Part shown: piece by piece, positions 44,114 to 53,739 of the stretch
Layout of the letters: each line of letters opens with the position of its first letter
Numbering within the stretch: the stretch's first letter is position 1
NCBI RefSeq assembly: GCF_020736705.1
Contig: NZ_CP085990.1
Location: forward strand, 3,100,001 to 3,164,000
Origin: Psychrobacter sanguinis
GTDB lineage: Bacteria; Pseudomonadota; Gammaproteobacteria; Pseudomonadales; Moraxellaceae
Reading direction: 5' to 3'
Length of the DNA: 64,000 nucleotides
Position numbers and translations under genes: made by a program
Notes under the pieces: model-generated
The model's database searches: none
The model's input: the letters and a program-made list of their open reading frames with translations, nothing else
What the model was told of the DNA's origin: nothing

Positions 44114-44764
44114 GTGAATGCACTTAAAACGTTAGGTTTTGGCACATTAATGATGCCTCTTTTTTTAATGGGCTGTACCAATACCAATGCAACCCAAACT
44201 AGCAATACCAATGCCAATACCAATGTTACCTCAAATACTAAGGAAACCAAGATGAGTGATATGCCAGTAGTTCAGTTAAACACCTCAATGGGTGAAATCG
44301 TTATCGAATTAAACGCTGAAAAAGCACCTAAAACCGTTGAAAACTTTGTGTCTTACGTTAAATCAGGTCACTATAACGGTACTGTATTCCATCGCGTTAT
44401 CCCTGACTTCATGATTCAAGGCGGCGGTATGGACGCTGACATGAATGAAAAGAAAACCAACGCGCCTATCGAAAACGAAGCAGACAATGGTTTGAAGAAC
44501 GAGGAAGGCACCATTGCTATGGCCCGTACTCAAGACCCACATTCAGCCACTAGCCAGTTCTTCATTAACGTTAAAAACAATGCTTTCTTAAACCATTCTG
44601 GCAAAAACATGCAAGGTTGGGGGTATACTGTTTTTGGTAAAGTAACCAGTGGTATGGACGTGGTTAAGAAAATTGAAGGCGTTCCTACTGGTCGTTATGG
44701 TATGCATGCTGATGTCCCTAAACAGCCTGTTATCATTGAATCTGCAGTTATGGTTTCAGAATAA
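44114..44764 (+). CDS. Cyclophilin-type peptidyl-prolyl isomerase, predicted lipoprotein
   Basis: Catalyses cis-trans isomerisation of prolyl bonds. The C-terminal 165 residues are a cyclophilin domain: [67 protein letters not shown] and [20 protein letters not shown]. The N-terminus from GTG 44114 (AAAGGA upstream) is a lipoprotein signal with lipobox LFLMGC, followed by an Asn/Thr-repeat linker ([16 protein letters not shown]). A frame extension to 44066 is judged spurious. Relatives are cytosolic PpiB or periplasmic PpiA; a lipid-anchored form suggests action on outer-membrane protein folding. About 216 residues. lpxH follows after 38 bases. Confidence 0.87.
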   Translation: MNALKTLGFGTLMMPLFLMGCTNTNATQTSNTNANTNVTSNTKETKMSDMPVVQLNTSMGEIVIELNAEKAPKTVENFVSYVKSGHYNGTVFHRVIPDFMIQGGGMDADMNEKKTNAPIENEADNGLKNEEGTIAMARTQDPHSATSQFFINVKNNAFLNHSGKNMQGWGYTVFGKVTSGMDVVKKIEGVPTGRYGMHADVPKQPVIIESAVMVSE

Positions 44765-44802
44765 TTTAGTCCATCGGCTAATTATTTGTTGCTAACTATA
44801 TT

Positions 44803-45699
44803 ATGCTAATAAATGACACTGCTGTTACTGACTACAGCCATATGATAACCACTCGGCCTAATGATATACGCCGAGTGGTTATCAGTGATTTGCATTTATC
44901 AGCTGATGAGCCTGCCCTAGTGCAGGCTTTTTTAGCTTTGATTAATGATTTAATTGCGTTACCTCATTTAAAAGAGCTCTATATCCTAGGCGATTGGTTC
45001 GATGCTTGGATCGGTGACGATAATTATTTGACCTTATCAAATATTGAGATGCGCAGACATTGGCTCACGCCCGTTATTCATCAACTGTCTCAGCTAATGT
45101 TAAGTGGCTGCCAGATAAAAGTGATGCACGGCAATCGCGATTTTTTAATCGGTCAAGATTTCTGTGATTTATTTAAAGGGACATTGATTCCCGAACCTTA
45201 TCTATTAACCCTGGGTGACCAAAAAATTCGTATGGAGCATGGCGATGCATTATGTACGGATGATAAATCTTACCAACGTTTTAGAATCATAATCCGCAAT
45301 CCTATTACCCAGTATCTATTGCTAAAACGACCGCTGCAAAAACGGTTGGCTCTCGCTCAAAAGATTCGTACCAAAAGTGCCCTCGATAAATCCAGTAAAT
45401 CGATGTCGATTATGGATGTGAATCAAGCGGCCGTTATCAAAGCTTTAAAACCTGTTGATTGTCTATTGCATGGACATACTCACCGTCCTGCCAAACATCA
45501 AGTTGTTATCGATGCAAAGCATCATGTAACTAAGTCACGTTACGTCTTAGGAGACTGGCGACTAATCAGTCCCGATACCTCTTACGAGCAAGTTGAAGCC
45601 GTTATCGCTGTCACTACAGCCGAAATCAATAGCTTAGACCAAAATCAATCTGCCGAAAAAGAAAGCCTGCAGTTGGTCAAATTTGTGGTAAAAACTTAA
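44803..45699 (+). CDS. lpxH: UDP-2,3-diacylglucosamine diphosphatase
   Basis: Cleaves UDP-2,3-diacylglucosamine to lipid X and UMP in lipid A synthesis. Calcineurin-like metallophosphoesterase motifs in order: VISDLHLSADEPA, LGDWFDAWIGDD, MHGNRDFLIG, MEHGDALCTDD and LHGHTHRPA, supplying the Mn ligands. 298 residues against about 240 in E. coli: about 20 extra at the N-terminus and about 40 at the polar C-terminus. Peripheral inner-membrane enzyme by family. Close behind the cyclophilin gene, possibly co-transcribed, as ppiB-lpxH is in several gamma-proteobacteria. Confidence 0.94.
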   Translation: MLINDTAVTDYSHMITTRPNDIRRVVISDLHLSADEPALVQAFLALINDLIALPHLKELYILGDWFDAWIGDDNYLTLSNIEMRRHWLTPVIHQLSQLMLSGCQIKVMHGNRDFLIGQDFCDLFKGTLIPEPYLLTLGDQKIRMEHGDALCTDDKSYQRFRIIIRNPITQYLLLKRPLQKRLALAQKIRTKSALDKSSKSMSIMDVNQAAVIKALKPVDCLLHGHTHRPAKHQVVIDAKHHVTKSRYVLGDWRLISPDTSYEQVEAVIAVTTAEINSLDQNQSAEKESLQLVKFVVKT

Positions 45700-45777
45700 C
45701 CCCAACTTGACTCCCTTACAGGCTTTATAATGCTAGTGAATCTTGTCTACTAACTCACTAATGCTACTCTAATGGCA

Positions 45778-46359
45778 TTAATCCAATAACTTAAAGAAAT
45801 GCTGACGATAGTGTTTCAACTCTCGAATCGAGTCCCTAATATCATCCATTGCCAAATGGCTGCCCGTTTTTTCGACACCTTTTAGAATATCGGGACGCCA
45901 ACGGTAGCAAAGCTCTTTGATGGAGGACACATCTAAATTACGGTAATGGAAGAAACGCTCTAATTGTGGCATCTGACGCGCTAAGAAGCGACGGTCTTGG
46001 CAAATTGAGTTACCACACATGGGAGACTTGCCCTCATCGACCCATTTATTCAAAAACTCGATGGTTTCCTTCTCAGCTTGCTCAAGCGTCACGGTACTGC
46101 GGCGCACTCTATCAATCAAACCTGATTGACCATGTTGTTTGGTATTCCAGTCGTCCATCCCATTTAATTTTTGATCTGAAACCTTAATAGCAAATACAGG
46201 ACCTTCAGCCAGTATGTTCAGGTCTTCGTCAGTAACAATCGTAGCAATTTCGATGATGTCGTCATTCATGGTATCCAAACCAGTCATTTCTAAATCAATC
46301 CAGATAAGACCTTTTTTACCTTGATTTCTAATTCTAATTTTATTGGGATGATCACTCAT
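45778..46359 (-). CDS. orn: Oligoribonuclease
   Basis: 3'-5' exoribonuclease that finishes RNA decay by degrading dinucleotides, including pGpG from c-di-GMP turnover. DEDDh motifs: [47 protein letters not shown] and the last [14 protein letters not shown]. 193 residues with a short N-terminal lead (usual about 181). Divergent from rsgA, as in many gamma-proteobacteria. Confidence 0.96.
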   Translation of the reverse strand: MSDHPNKIRIRNQGKKGLIWIDLEMTGLDTMNDDIIEIATIVTDEDLNILAEGPVFAIKVSDQKLNGMDDWNTKQHGQSGLIDRVRRSTVTLEQAEKETIEFLNKWVDEGKSPMCGNSICQDRRFLARQMPQLERFFHYRNLDVSSIKELCYRWRPDILKGVEKTGSHLAMDDIRDSIRELKHYRQHFFKLLD

Positions 46360-46725
46360 AACGCTTCCTAAACTGATTTAAATTAATATAAATAAAATAT
46401 AAGGGTTGAGTCACAGCGGCTACCTTTTACCTTTGTAATTTTGGTAATTAGCCTACAGCCATCTTTTGAGACACTCACATTTATTTAATAAAATGCTTTA
46501 TCATAAAGAACTAGCCGACTTAAGCTATGACTATAATCTGACTATGTTAACAAATTTAACACCGTACACTTAAATTATTCGCGCAATATAGCACGTAAAC
46601 TTAGCGTTTATTGTACCAACACTCAATAATCTATATCCTAGACAATCTATTTACTTCTGTAATTAATTACTTTCACCTTTGCTCCTTATTTCAGCAGATT
46701 CAAACACTATAGGTAATTCGAATTT
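46360..46725. other. 366-bp divergent spacer between orn and rsgA
   Basis: AT-rich and presumably holds both promoters; no clear hexamer pairs, hairpins, tRNA or coding frame picked out. Confidence 0.5.
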
Positions 46726-47910
46726 ATGGCTTTGATACGACAACGTAAGCTAACCAAGCAACAACTTAGACGAATCGATAAGCAACAAGCGCAGCAACAA
46801 GAGTCCCTTGATGGCAGCTTGATGGATGGCGTTGTTATGGCCCATTATGGCAAACAATTGGAAGTGCAAGTCACCTCTTTACCAGCGATTATTCCAAGTC
46901 CGCCTGTCGTCGCGGAAGGGGATCCTGAGCCATTCTGGCAAGTCATTGAATTGGGTGATATTTGGCGTTGTCACGTCCGTACCAACCTACCGATGCTCGC
47001 CACAGGCGATAAAGTACGCTGGGTAGCAGATCCAAATACAGGCTTTGGCCGCATTGAATCAGTTCAGCCAAGGACTTCTTTGGTATCACGCCCTGATCGC
47101 TATCATAAGCTTAAGCCTGTGGCCGCCAACGTCGATATTCTAGCCATTGTATTCGCGCCACTACCGGCCGCAGCGCCCAATTTGATTGACCGCTATTTGG
47201 TAGTTTGCCATCATGCCGATGTCACCCCTTTACTGGTATTAAATAAAGCCGACTTATTGTCTATTGAAGATTATGCATTCACCAAAGAACTGCTCACTCA
47301 ATATCAAAGTCTTGGCTATGAAGCCGTATTAACCTCCGCCCCTTGTCCCGAAAATATTCTGTTAAATCCTGTAGATGATGCACAAGCTAAAGCGTCAGAT
47401 GACGTAATGGCGGACACAGCAGAGACAAAAGAAGCATCGGTACAACCAACTGTTGAATTAGGATTGACTGACTTACAGCAGAAGATAAAAGATAAATTGG
47501 TGATTTTTGCTGGTCAATCGGGGGTAGGCAAGAGCACCCTCGTGAATGCCTTATTACCTAACTCTGATCAAAGCGTTAACATTATTTCTACCAATTCTAA
47601 ATTGGGACAACACACCACGACCACTAGCCGTTTACTACCGTTTGATCCACAGGATTTGACTCAAGGTGGGATTGTAGATACTCCTGGTATTCGAGAGTAC
47701 GGTATTTGGCACTTGACCCCTGATGATATTATTGCCGGATTCGTAGAGCTATCACCTTTGGCCGGTCAATGCCAATTTAGAGACTGCAAACACACCCATA
47801 ACAGCAAAGGTTGTGCGTTGTGGGAAGCAGTGGCAGAAGGCAAGGTTATGCAGCGACGTGTTGAAAGCTTAGTCACCTTGCAAGCAGAAGCAGACACCCC
47901 CACTTACTAG
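46726..47910 (+). CDS. rsgA: Ribosome small subunit biogenesis GTPase
   Basis: Circularly permuted GTPase that checks late 30S maturation. Order of motifs: N-terminal OB-fold (about residues 30-115), G4 VLNKADLL, then G1 FAGQSGVGKSTLVNALLP, switch TTTSRLLPF, G3 VDTPGIREYG, then the C-terminal zinc knuckle C-x-C-x-H-x-C in GQCQFRDCKHTHNSKGCAL. 394 residues; about 40 of the excess lie between G4 and G1 as a polar acidic insert (DDAQAKASDDVMADTAETKEAS). A long hairpin follows the stop codon. Confidence 0.95.
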   Translation: MALIRQRKLTKQQLRRIDKQQAQQQESLDGSLMDGVVMAHYGKQLEVQVTSLPAIIPSPPVVAEGDPEPFWQVIELGDIWRCHVRTNLPMLATGDKVRWVADPNTGFGRIESVQPRTSLVSRPDRYHKLKPVAANVDILAIVFAPLPAAAPNLIDRYLVVCHHADVTPLLVLNKADLLSIEDYAFTKELLTQYQSLGYEAVLTSAPCPENILLNPVDDAQAKASDDVMADTAETKEASVQPTVELGLTDLQQKIKDKLVIFAGQSGVGKSTLVNALLPNSDQSVNIISTNSKLGQHTTTTSRLLPFDPQDLTQGGIVDTPGIREYGIWHLTPDDIIAGFVELSPLAGQCQFRDCKHTHNSKGCALWEAVAEGKVMQRRVESLVTLQAEADTPTY

Positions 47911-47926
47911 TCATTGACTTTAATAA

Positions 47927-47975
47927 GCGACGATAGAGACTGCTAAATGTTAAGTTAGCAATTCTCTATCGTCGT
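47927..47975. repeat. Long perfect hairpin between rsgA and the rhodanese gene
   Basis: CGACGATAGAGA (47928-47939) and TCTCTATCGTCG (47963-47974) are perfect 12-base arms; an inner stem TGCTAA/TTAGCA fills most of the loop. No T-run follows on either side, so it is not a standard terminator. It ends 26 bases before a TATAAT (48001-48006) likely to serve the next gene, so it may affect both the rsgA 3' end and that promoter. Confidence 0.7.
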
Positions 47976-48038
47976 TAATGCATTCTAAGTCTTATCACGT
48001 TATAATAATTGCCATAAAAATTTTACTGGAGAAGTGTT

Positions 48039-48494
48039 TTGTCACTAGATCGCTGGCTTGAATTCATGGGTCACCACCCTGTGTTATTTGGTACATTGGC
48101 TGTCCTTATCTTTTTATTCTTTACTGTGGAAAGTCAACGCAGTGGTAAAAAGATTTCACCCAACACCCTAGGTACCTTAGTTAACTCTGAAAATGCGCAG
48201 ATTATCGATATCCGTGCCAAAAAGAAGTTTGAGACTGGGTATATCCAGGGTAGCCGTAATATCCCGTTTACTCAATTAAAAGACCGTTTAGAAGAGATTC
48301 GTGCTATCGAAGCGCCTGTAGTTGTGGTGTGCGATATGGGTGTCCAAGCAGGCGCAGCGGTTCAAATGATTGGTAAACCAAATGTATATCGTCTTGAAGG
48401 CGGTATTGGTGGTTGGCAAGCGGCGGGCATGCCTCTTGTGGGCGGGACTTCTAAAGCAGCTAAGACTGTCAATGGTAAAGCCAAAGCTAAGTAG
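48039..48494 (+). CDS. Membrane-anchored rhodanese-domain protein
   Basis: 151-residue protein with one N-terminal membrane helix (HHPVLFGTLAVLIFLFFTVE) and a rhodanese domain: IIDIRAKKKFETGYIQGSRNIPFTQL and the active-site loop VVVVCDMGVQAGAAV with the persulfide cysteine, then RLEGGIGGWQAAGMPL. Sulfurtransferase of the YibN type; in many gamma-proteobacteria yibN precedes grxC and secB, as it does here. The start codon is TTG with GGAG eight bases upstream. The substrate is unknown. Confidence 0.87.
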   Translation: MSLDRWLEFMGHHPVLFGTLAVLIFLFFTVESQRSGKKISPNTLGTLVNSENAQIIDIRAKKKFETGYIQGSRNIPFTQLKDRLEEIRAIEAPVVVVCDMGVQAGAAVQMIGKPNVYRLEGGIGGWQAAGMPLVGGTSKAAKTVNGKAKAK

Positions 48495-48757
48495 CTTTTT
48501 TTATATACGCTATATAAGCAATTTTATAAAATAAAAACTTTATTAAATTCCTTAATGAGCGATTTTAGGGCTTAATTAATACCAGATAGAGGTTGTAATT
48601 GGCATTATTGTACCCACTTAAATCTATAAGATAACGTACATTAAGTAATATATTCGGTACAAAATGCCAGACAAACCCTTAACTATAAACGGCCGTCTAT
48701 TTGGTACAATTATACTGGTAAACCCTATAAATCATCATTAAATAAAAAGGATTATTC

Positions 48758-49021
48758 ATGACTGCTCCTGTTACTGTATATACCACCCCTATCTGCCCTT
48801 ACTGCTCAAGCGCAAAACAACTTTTGAAATCAAAAGGCATTGAATATCAAGAGATTGGTATGCATGACATTAGTTCTGATGAACGTATGGAATTAATGAA
48901 AAAGACCAATAACTACAGAACGGTTCCCCAAATATTCATTGGCGAGACCTTCGTCGGTGGCTATGATCAATTGAACGCTTTGAATGAAAGCGGTAAGCTT
49001 GATGAAATGCTTAATGGCTAA
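48758..49021 (+). CDS. grxC: Glutaredoxin 3
   Basis: Small glutathione-dependent disulfide reductase. Active site CPYC at about residues 13-16 (TTPICPYCSSAKQLL), cis-Pro in RTVPQIFIG and the GG motif FVGGYDQLNALN. 87 residues, typical. Between the rhodanese gene and secB. Confidence 0.95.
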   Translation: MTAPVTVYTTPICPYCSSAKQLLKSKGIEYQEIGMHDISSDERMELMKKTNNYRTVPQIFIGETFVGGYDQLNALNESGKLDEMLNG

Positions 49022-49108
49022 TGTTAATTGATTGCAAAACATAAGTTAAGCACTACTCTTTTGTTTTTATCGAACTTAAAAATACTAACACCACTAATTA
49101 ATAACTAA

Positions 49109-49573
<465 letters not shown>

Positions 49574-49666
49574 TCTTAAGCGTATATAATCGTTAGTTAA
49601 CTTAATCTGCTATTCAGATTTAGTTAATTAAGGATACGACTTAGCTAGATGCTAAGAAAGCTATTT

Positions 49667-49700
49667 AAGCCATTGTGTCTATGATGCAGTGGCTTTTTTT
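49667..49700 (+). terminator. Terminator of secB
   Basis: AAGCCA-x-TG and CA-x-TGGCTT pair across a loop of about 14 bases, followed by TTTTTTT. Confidence 0.75.
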
Positions 49701-49782
49701 AGTGCCGTCTTAATATCTTCCTACTTTAACACTTTGTAGCACCTGTAATTTTACCTGACTTGAAGTTGTTGATAGCCCATAA

Positions 49783-49817
49783 AAAAACCCCGCATCTAAA
49801 AAGATTGCGGGGTTTTT
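49783..49817. terminator. Terminator between secB and adk (bidirectional)
   Basis: AAAAACCCCGCA and TGCGGGGTTTTT perfect arms with a loop of 11. Serves mainly adk (minus) and backs up the secB terminator. Confidence 0.93.
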
Positions 49818-49855
49818 GATACTAAAAGCACGGTTAAAGCATAGTGAACTCTAAC

Positions 49856-50548
<693 letters not shown>

Positions 50549-50787
50549 TCATCTTAAAAATAAAGCGCCTTCAATAATAATATAATGGTAACCACAAGTC
50601 TTATATATGGTTTTACTCATTAGGTGGTTACAACTAATGACGCCCTAGACAAGTCTTGTTTGGCTGTTATATTAAGCACAAATACCTTACATTGTGCTGA
50701 AAAAAAGCTCAAGCTATTTTAATAATAAATACCGCTATAAACAAAACTTAGTAGTCAAACAATGCGTCTCCCTGTTAGTTAACTACC

Positions 50788-52173
50788 TTAAGGTAACTGC
50801 TTATTAATTTCAGTCGCTATCTTGATGGTCTCTTTCTTATTATTTTCATAAGTTAATGGCAAGTCGTTGGCCGCTAAGTCTCCTGCCTCTTGCATTGCTT
50901 GACCCGATTTACTGATTCTGGCTTTTAAGACCAACTGCTTACCTTCTTGCATCGCTTTAGACAGCGTATGAGTCGGCATCATGGCATCTTGATCATTAAG
51001 CTCAATGTTAAAGCCTTTGGCTGCATTGACCAATTCTGCTGCTGACATACGTTTAACTGCTAATGGCGCGCCTCCTGTTGATTCCTGAATGGTCACAAAC
51101 AGGATATCCGTCGGTTTGATCAGTGGTGCCAGACTCGGATTTAAGGTCACAGTCACAGCCACAGTTTGCGCACTAGCGGCACCATTTTTGGCACTGGCTA
51201 AACTGGCTTGCTGCTGTTGCTGAATATTGCGACTTAATTCATCTAAGCTATTTAACGCTTCGCTGTGATCACCATCTCTGGCTACAATATTTTCTCTTAA
51301 TCTTGTCACCCAAGCCTGAGCTTGCTGATAATTACCAGAACGTGCCTCACCCATTGCCATTAACATCTGGGCGCCTTGATGTTGTGGGTCTTTTTCTAAA
51401 ACATTCTGTAGTGCTTTACGGCTACTGTCATCTAGCATGCCACCACTGGTGAAGAACTTAGTTTGCGCATATCTTACAGCAACGGCTTCGTCATCAGGAC
51501 TCAATCGGTAAGCACGGGCCTGTGCTTCCATCGCTTGTTCGTTGGCTTCAAACGCCATTAATATATCTGACAGACGCATCCAGCGCATAGGGTCATGAGC
51601 ATGGTGATGAACGTTGGTTTGAATTGCGCCCATCAGTCCCACAGAATCTTCAGTGGCCCATTCTGGTGGTACTTCAATTTTACCTGTTAATAAATCATCA
51701 GCCACTTGCCCTACTTTGTCTTGAGCTTGCCATAGATTCACCACTGGCGATCTATCTCCTGCTAAGAAGTAACCTAGAATCATTAAGCTTGGAATACAGA
51801 TTAAAAGTGTTAACCGTGCTTTGCCACTACGCGTGAACTGCTGCTCTCTTTTCGCTTTTGCTAGCTCAGCCGCAGTGAACTCATTTTCTTTAAGACTTTC
51901 ATTTAAAACCACACTGTTTTTGTCATCACTGGCCAATAACAGCTGACGTTCAAGCTCTGTCTTTTGAGTGTTAAATTCTGACTCACTCATTGCGCCTGCG
52001 TTAAAATCAGATTTCAACTCATCCAATCGTTCTTTAAATACCTCAACATTGAGCGCTATTAGCTGATCATTTTGAGCAGACTTATCGACTCGTAGCCAAG
52101 GCATAAGCACGATAATCGCTAATACTATTGCCAATAAGATTGCCAGCGCGACAAAAATCACTAACGTTGGCAT
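50788..52173 (-). CDS. ccmI: Cytochrome c maturation protein CcmI
   Basis: Inner-membrane apocytochrome c chaperone. Two membrane helices (VIFVALAILLAIVLAIIVLMPWL at the N-terminus and RLTLLICIPSLMILGYFLAG near residue 125) flank a charged loop with a coiled coil (VEVFKERLDELKSDFNAGAMSESEFNTQKTELERQLL). The periplasmic part has TPR-like helices (MRWMRLSDILMAFEANEQAMEAQARAYRLSPDDEAVAVRYAQ) and a C-terminal CycH-like domain. 461 residues. Last of ccmF-ccmG-ccmH-ccmI; 205 bases separate it from ccmH. GGAG lies ahead of the ATG. Confidence 0.9.
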   Translation of the reverse strand: MPTLVIFVALAILLAIVLAIIVLMPWLRVDKSAQNDQLIALNVEVFKERLDELKSDFNAGAMSESEFNTQKTELERQLLLASDDKNSVVLNESLKENEFTAAELAKAKREQQFTRSGKARLTLLICIPSLMILGYFLAGDRSPVVNLWQAQDKVGQVADDLLTGKIEVPPEWATEDSVGLMGAIQTNVHHHAHDPMRWMRLSDILMAFEANEQAMEAQARAYRLSPDDEAVAVRYAQTKFFTSGGMLDDSSRKALQNVLEKDPQHQGAQMLMAMGEARSGNYQQAQAWVTRLRENIVARDGDHSEALNSLDELSRNIQQQQQASLASAKNGAASAQTVAVTVTLNPSLAPLIKPTDILFVTIQESTGGAPLAVKRMSAAELVNAAKGFNIELNDQDAMMPTHTLSKAMQEGKQLVLKARISKSGQAMQEAGDLAANDLPLTYENNKKETIKIATEINKQLP

Positions 52174-52378
52174 GATTTAACTCCTTACAAGTTGAGATAT
52201 GAGGCGCAATGGTGGTGACCGTAACCTGTCAATGCGTCATTTTATAATTTAAAAGCCAAAACGACCTATAGCATAGGCAGATAAATGAGAGACAAGGCAA
52301 CCGAGGCAAATATTAGCTTAGTAAGTTTTAAGCTTATCAGGCCTAATACTGTCACTCTTTATCTGACATAGGGCTATA

Positions 52379-52987
52379 TTATTCTTTATTGCTCAAATCT
52401 TTATTACTGTGCTCTTTAAGCAAGTCTTTGAGCTTCTGCGCCTCTTCACTACTTAAGTTAGCACCCACTTTATCAAGCTCGCTATTATGAGTAGTCGCAG
52501 TTTGCTGAGTACCCTCTGTCGCCTGCACTGTCGTTACCTGTTTTCTATTACGCGCTTTAGTGCGTAGTAACCAACCCGCTACTAGTAATAATAAAATTAG
52601 CGGTGGAAAGTACCATAAAATCCAAGTGGAAGGACGCACAGGGGGCTTATAACTAATAAAGTCACCATAACGCTCATACATATATTCTCGTATTTGAGCG
52701 TCGGACTGTCCTGCCATAACCATTTCGTAGGTCTTGCGTTTTAAGTCTTGAGAAATTTGAGAGTCAGAACCTGCCAAGTTTTGGTTTTGACATTTAGGGC
52801 AACGGAACTCTTCGATTAACCCCTTGTATTGTGCTTCTTGACTAGGATTATCAAATTCATATACTTCGATCGATGCCTGCGCTGTCGCTCCAAAGCCTAT
52901 TAATGCAAACATCAGTATTATCATGCTTAATGTTTGCTTGATAAGACGTTTTGTAGAGACTACACCCGTGAAATTTGTACTTATCAT
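52379..52987 (-). CDS. ccmH: Cytochrome c maturation protein CcmH
   Basis: Membrane-anchored thiol oxidoreductase that keeps apocytochrome haem-binding cysteines reduced. Signal/anchor at the N-terminus (LSMIILMFALIGFGATAQA), active site FRCPKCQNQNLAGSDSQISQDLKRKTYEMVMAGQSDAQIREYMYERYGDFISYKPP, then a C-terminal helix WILWYFPPLILLLLVAGWLL and a polar tail of about 60 residues. 202 residues; the short CcmH/CycL type without the fused TPR half, which is the separate ccmI. Its ATG overlaps the ccmG stop. Confidence 0.94.
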   Translation of the reverse strand: MISTNFTGVVSTKRLIKQTLSMIILMFALIGFGATAQASIEVYEFDNPSQEAQYKGLIEEFRCPKCQNQNLAGSDSQISQDLKRKTYEMVMAGQSDAQIREYMYERYGDFISYKPPVRPSTWILWYFPPLILLLLVAGWLLRTKARNRKQVTTVQATEGTQQTATTHNSELDKVGANLSSEEAQKLKDLLKEHSNKDLSNKE

Positions 52988-53604
52988 TTGCAGACCTCAG
53001 CGATACTTTTGACAGTATCTGGACTGTCTAAATCGGCTTTTTTATTACCAAGTTCGGTTAATAGTGACACGCAAGGCTCGATTCTTGCCTGCCAATTCTC
53101 TTCTGCCACTTCGCCAATAATGTGCTGACGAATGTTGCCTTTTGAATCCACCACAAAGGTTTCAGGTGCTCCTGTTAAACCTAAGTCAATGGCAAAGCTA
53201 CCTGAATAATCACGTACGCTAAATAAGAAAGGATCGCCCCCATCTGCTAAATAGCCATTGGCATTTTCGACTTCATCTTTGTAGTTAACCCCAACCAAAG
53301 GCACACCTTGCTTGTGTAATTGCATCAAAAAAGGATGCTCTACAATACAGGTAGGACACCAAGAGCCCCACACATTAATCAAAAACGGGGTATTAGGTAA
53401 GTCTGCATTCGTCACGTTCTTTGAGGGGTCTGACAGTAGCGGTAAGTCAAAAGAAGGTACGGGTCTGTTTAGTGCATTATCAAACACCACTTCTGTTGGT
53501 TTACCAAGTCTCATGAAAAACATGATAAGTAAGCCAGCAAAGACAATCAAAGGAATCAAAAACCAAACCTTAAATTGCGATTTACTCATGATTGGGTCAG
53601 ACAT
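52984..53604 (-). CDS. ccmG: Thiol:disulfide interchange protein CcmG/DsbE
   Basis: Periplasmic, membrane-anchored thioredoxin-like reductase for cytochrome c maturation. N-terminal anchor KVWFLIPLIVFAGLLIMFFM, then the thioredoxin fold with active site NVWGSWCPTCIVEHPFLMQL and the cis-Pro region LGLTGAPETFVVDSKGNIR. 206 residues, slightly longer than the usual 185. AAGGATG precedes the ATG. Overlaps ccmH by four bases (ATGA coupling). Confidence 0.95.
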   Translation of the reverse strand: MSDPIMSKSQFKVWFLIPLIVFAGLLIMFFMRLGKPTEVVFDNALNRPVPSFDLPLLSDPSKNVTNADLPNTPFLINVWGSWCPTCIVEHPFLMQLHKQGVPLVGVNYKDEVENANGYLADGGDPFLFSVRDYSGSFAIDLGLTGAPETFVVDSKGNIRQHIIGEVAEENWQARIEPCVSLLTELGNKKADLDSPDTVKSIAEVCK

Positions 53605-53739
53605 TTATAACATCCTTAATACCGTTTATGAATCTATGAACCCGTATATGGGCCTATGAATCAGTTACCCTGTCATCGATAGCGGTCTTAACTGAATTAC
53701 CGCTATCAATCACTCTTAGTTAGCTAGTTACTCAATTAT

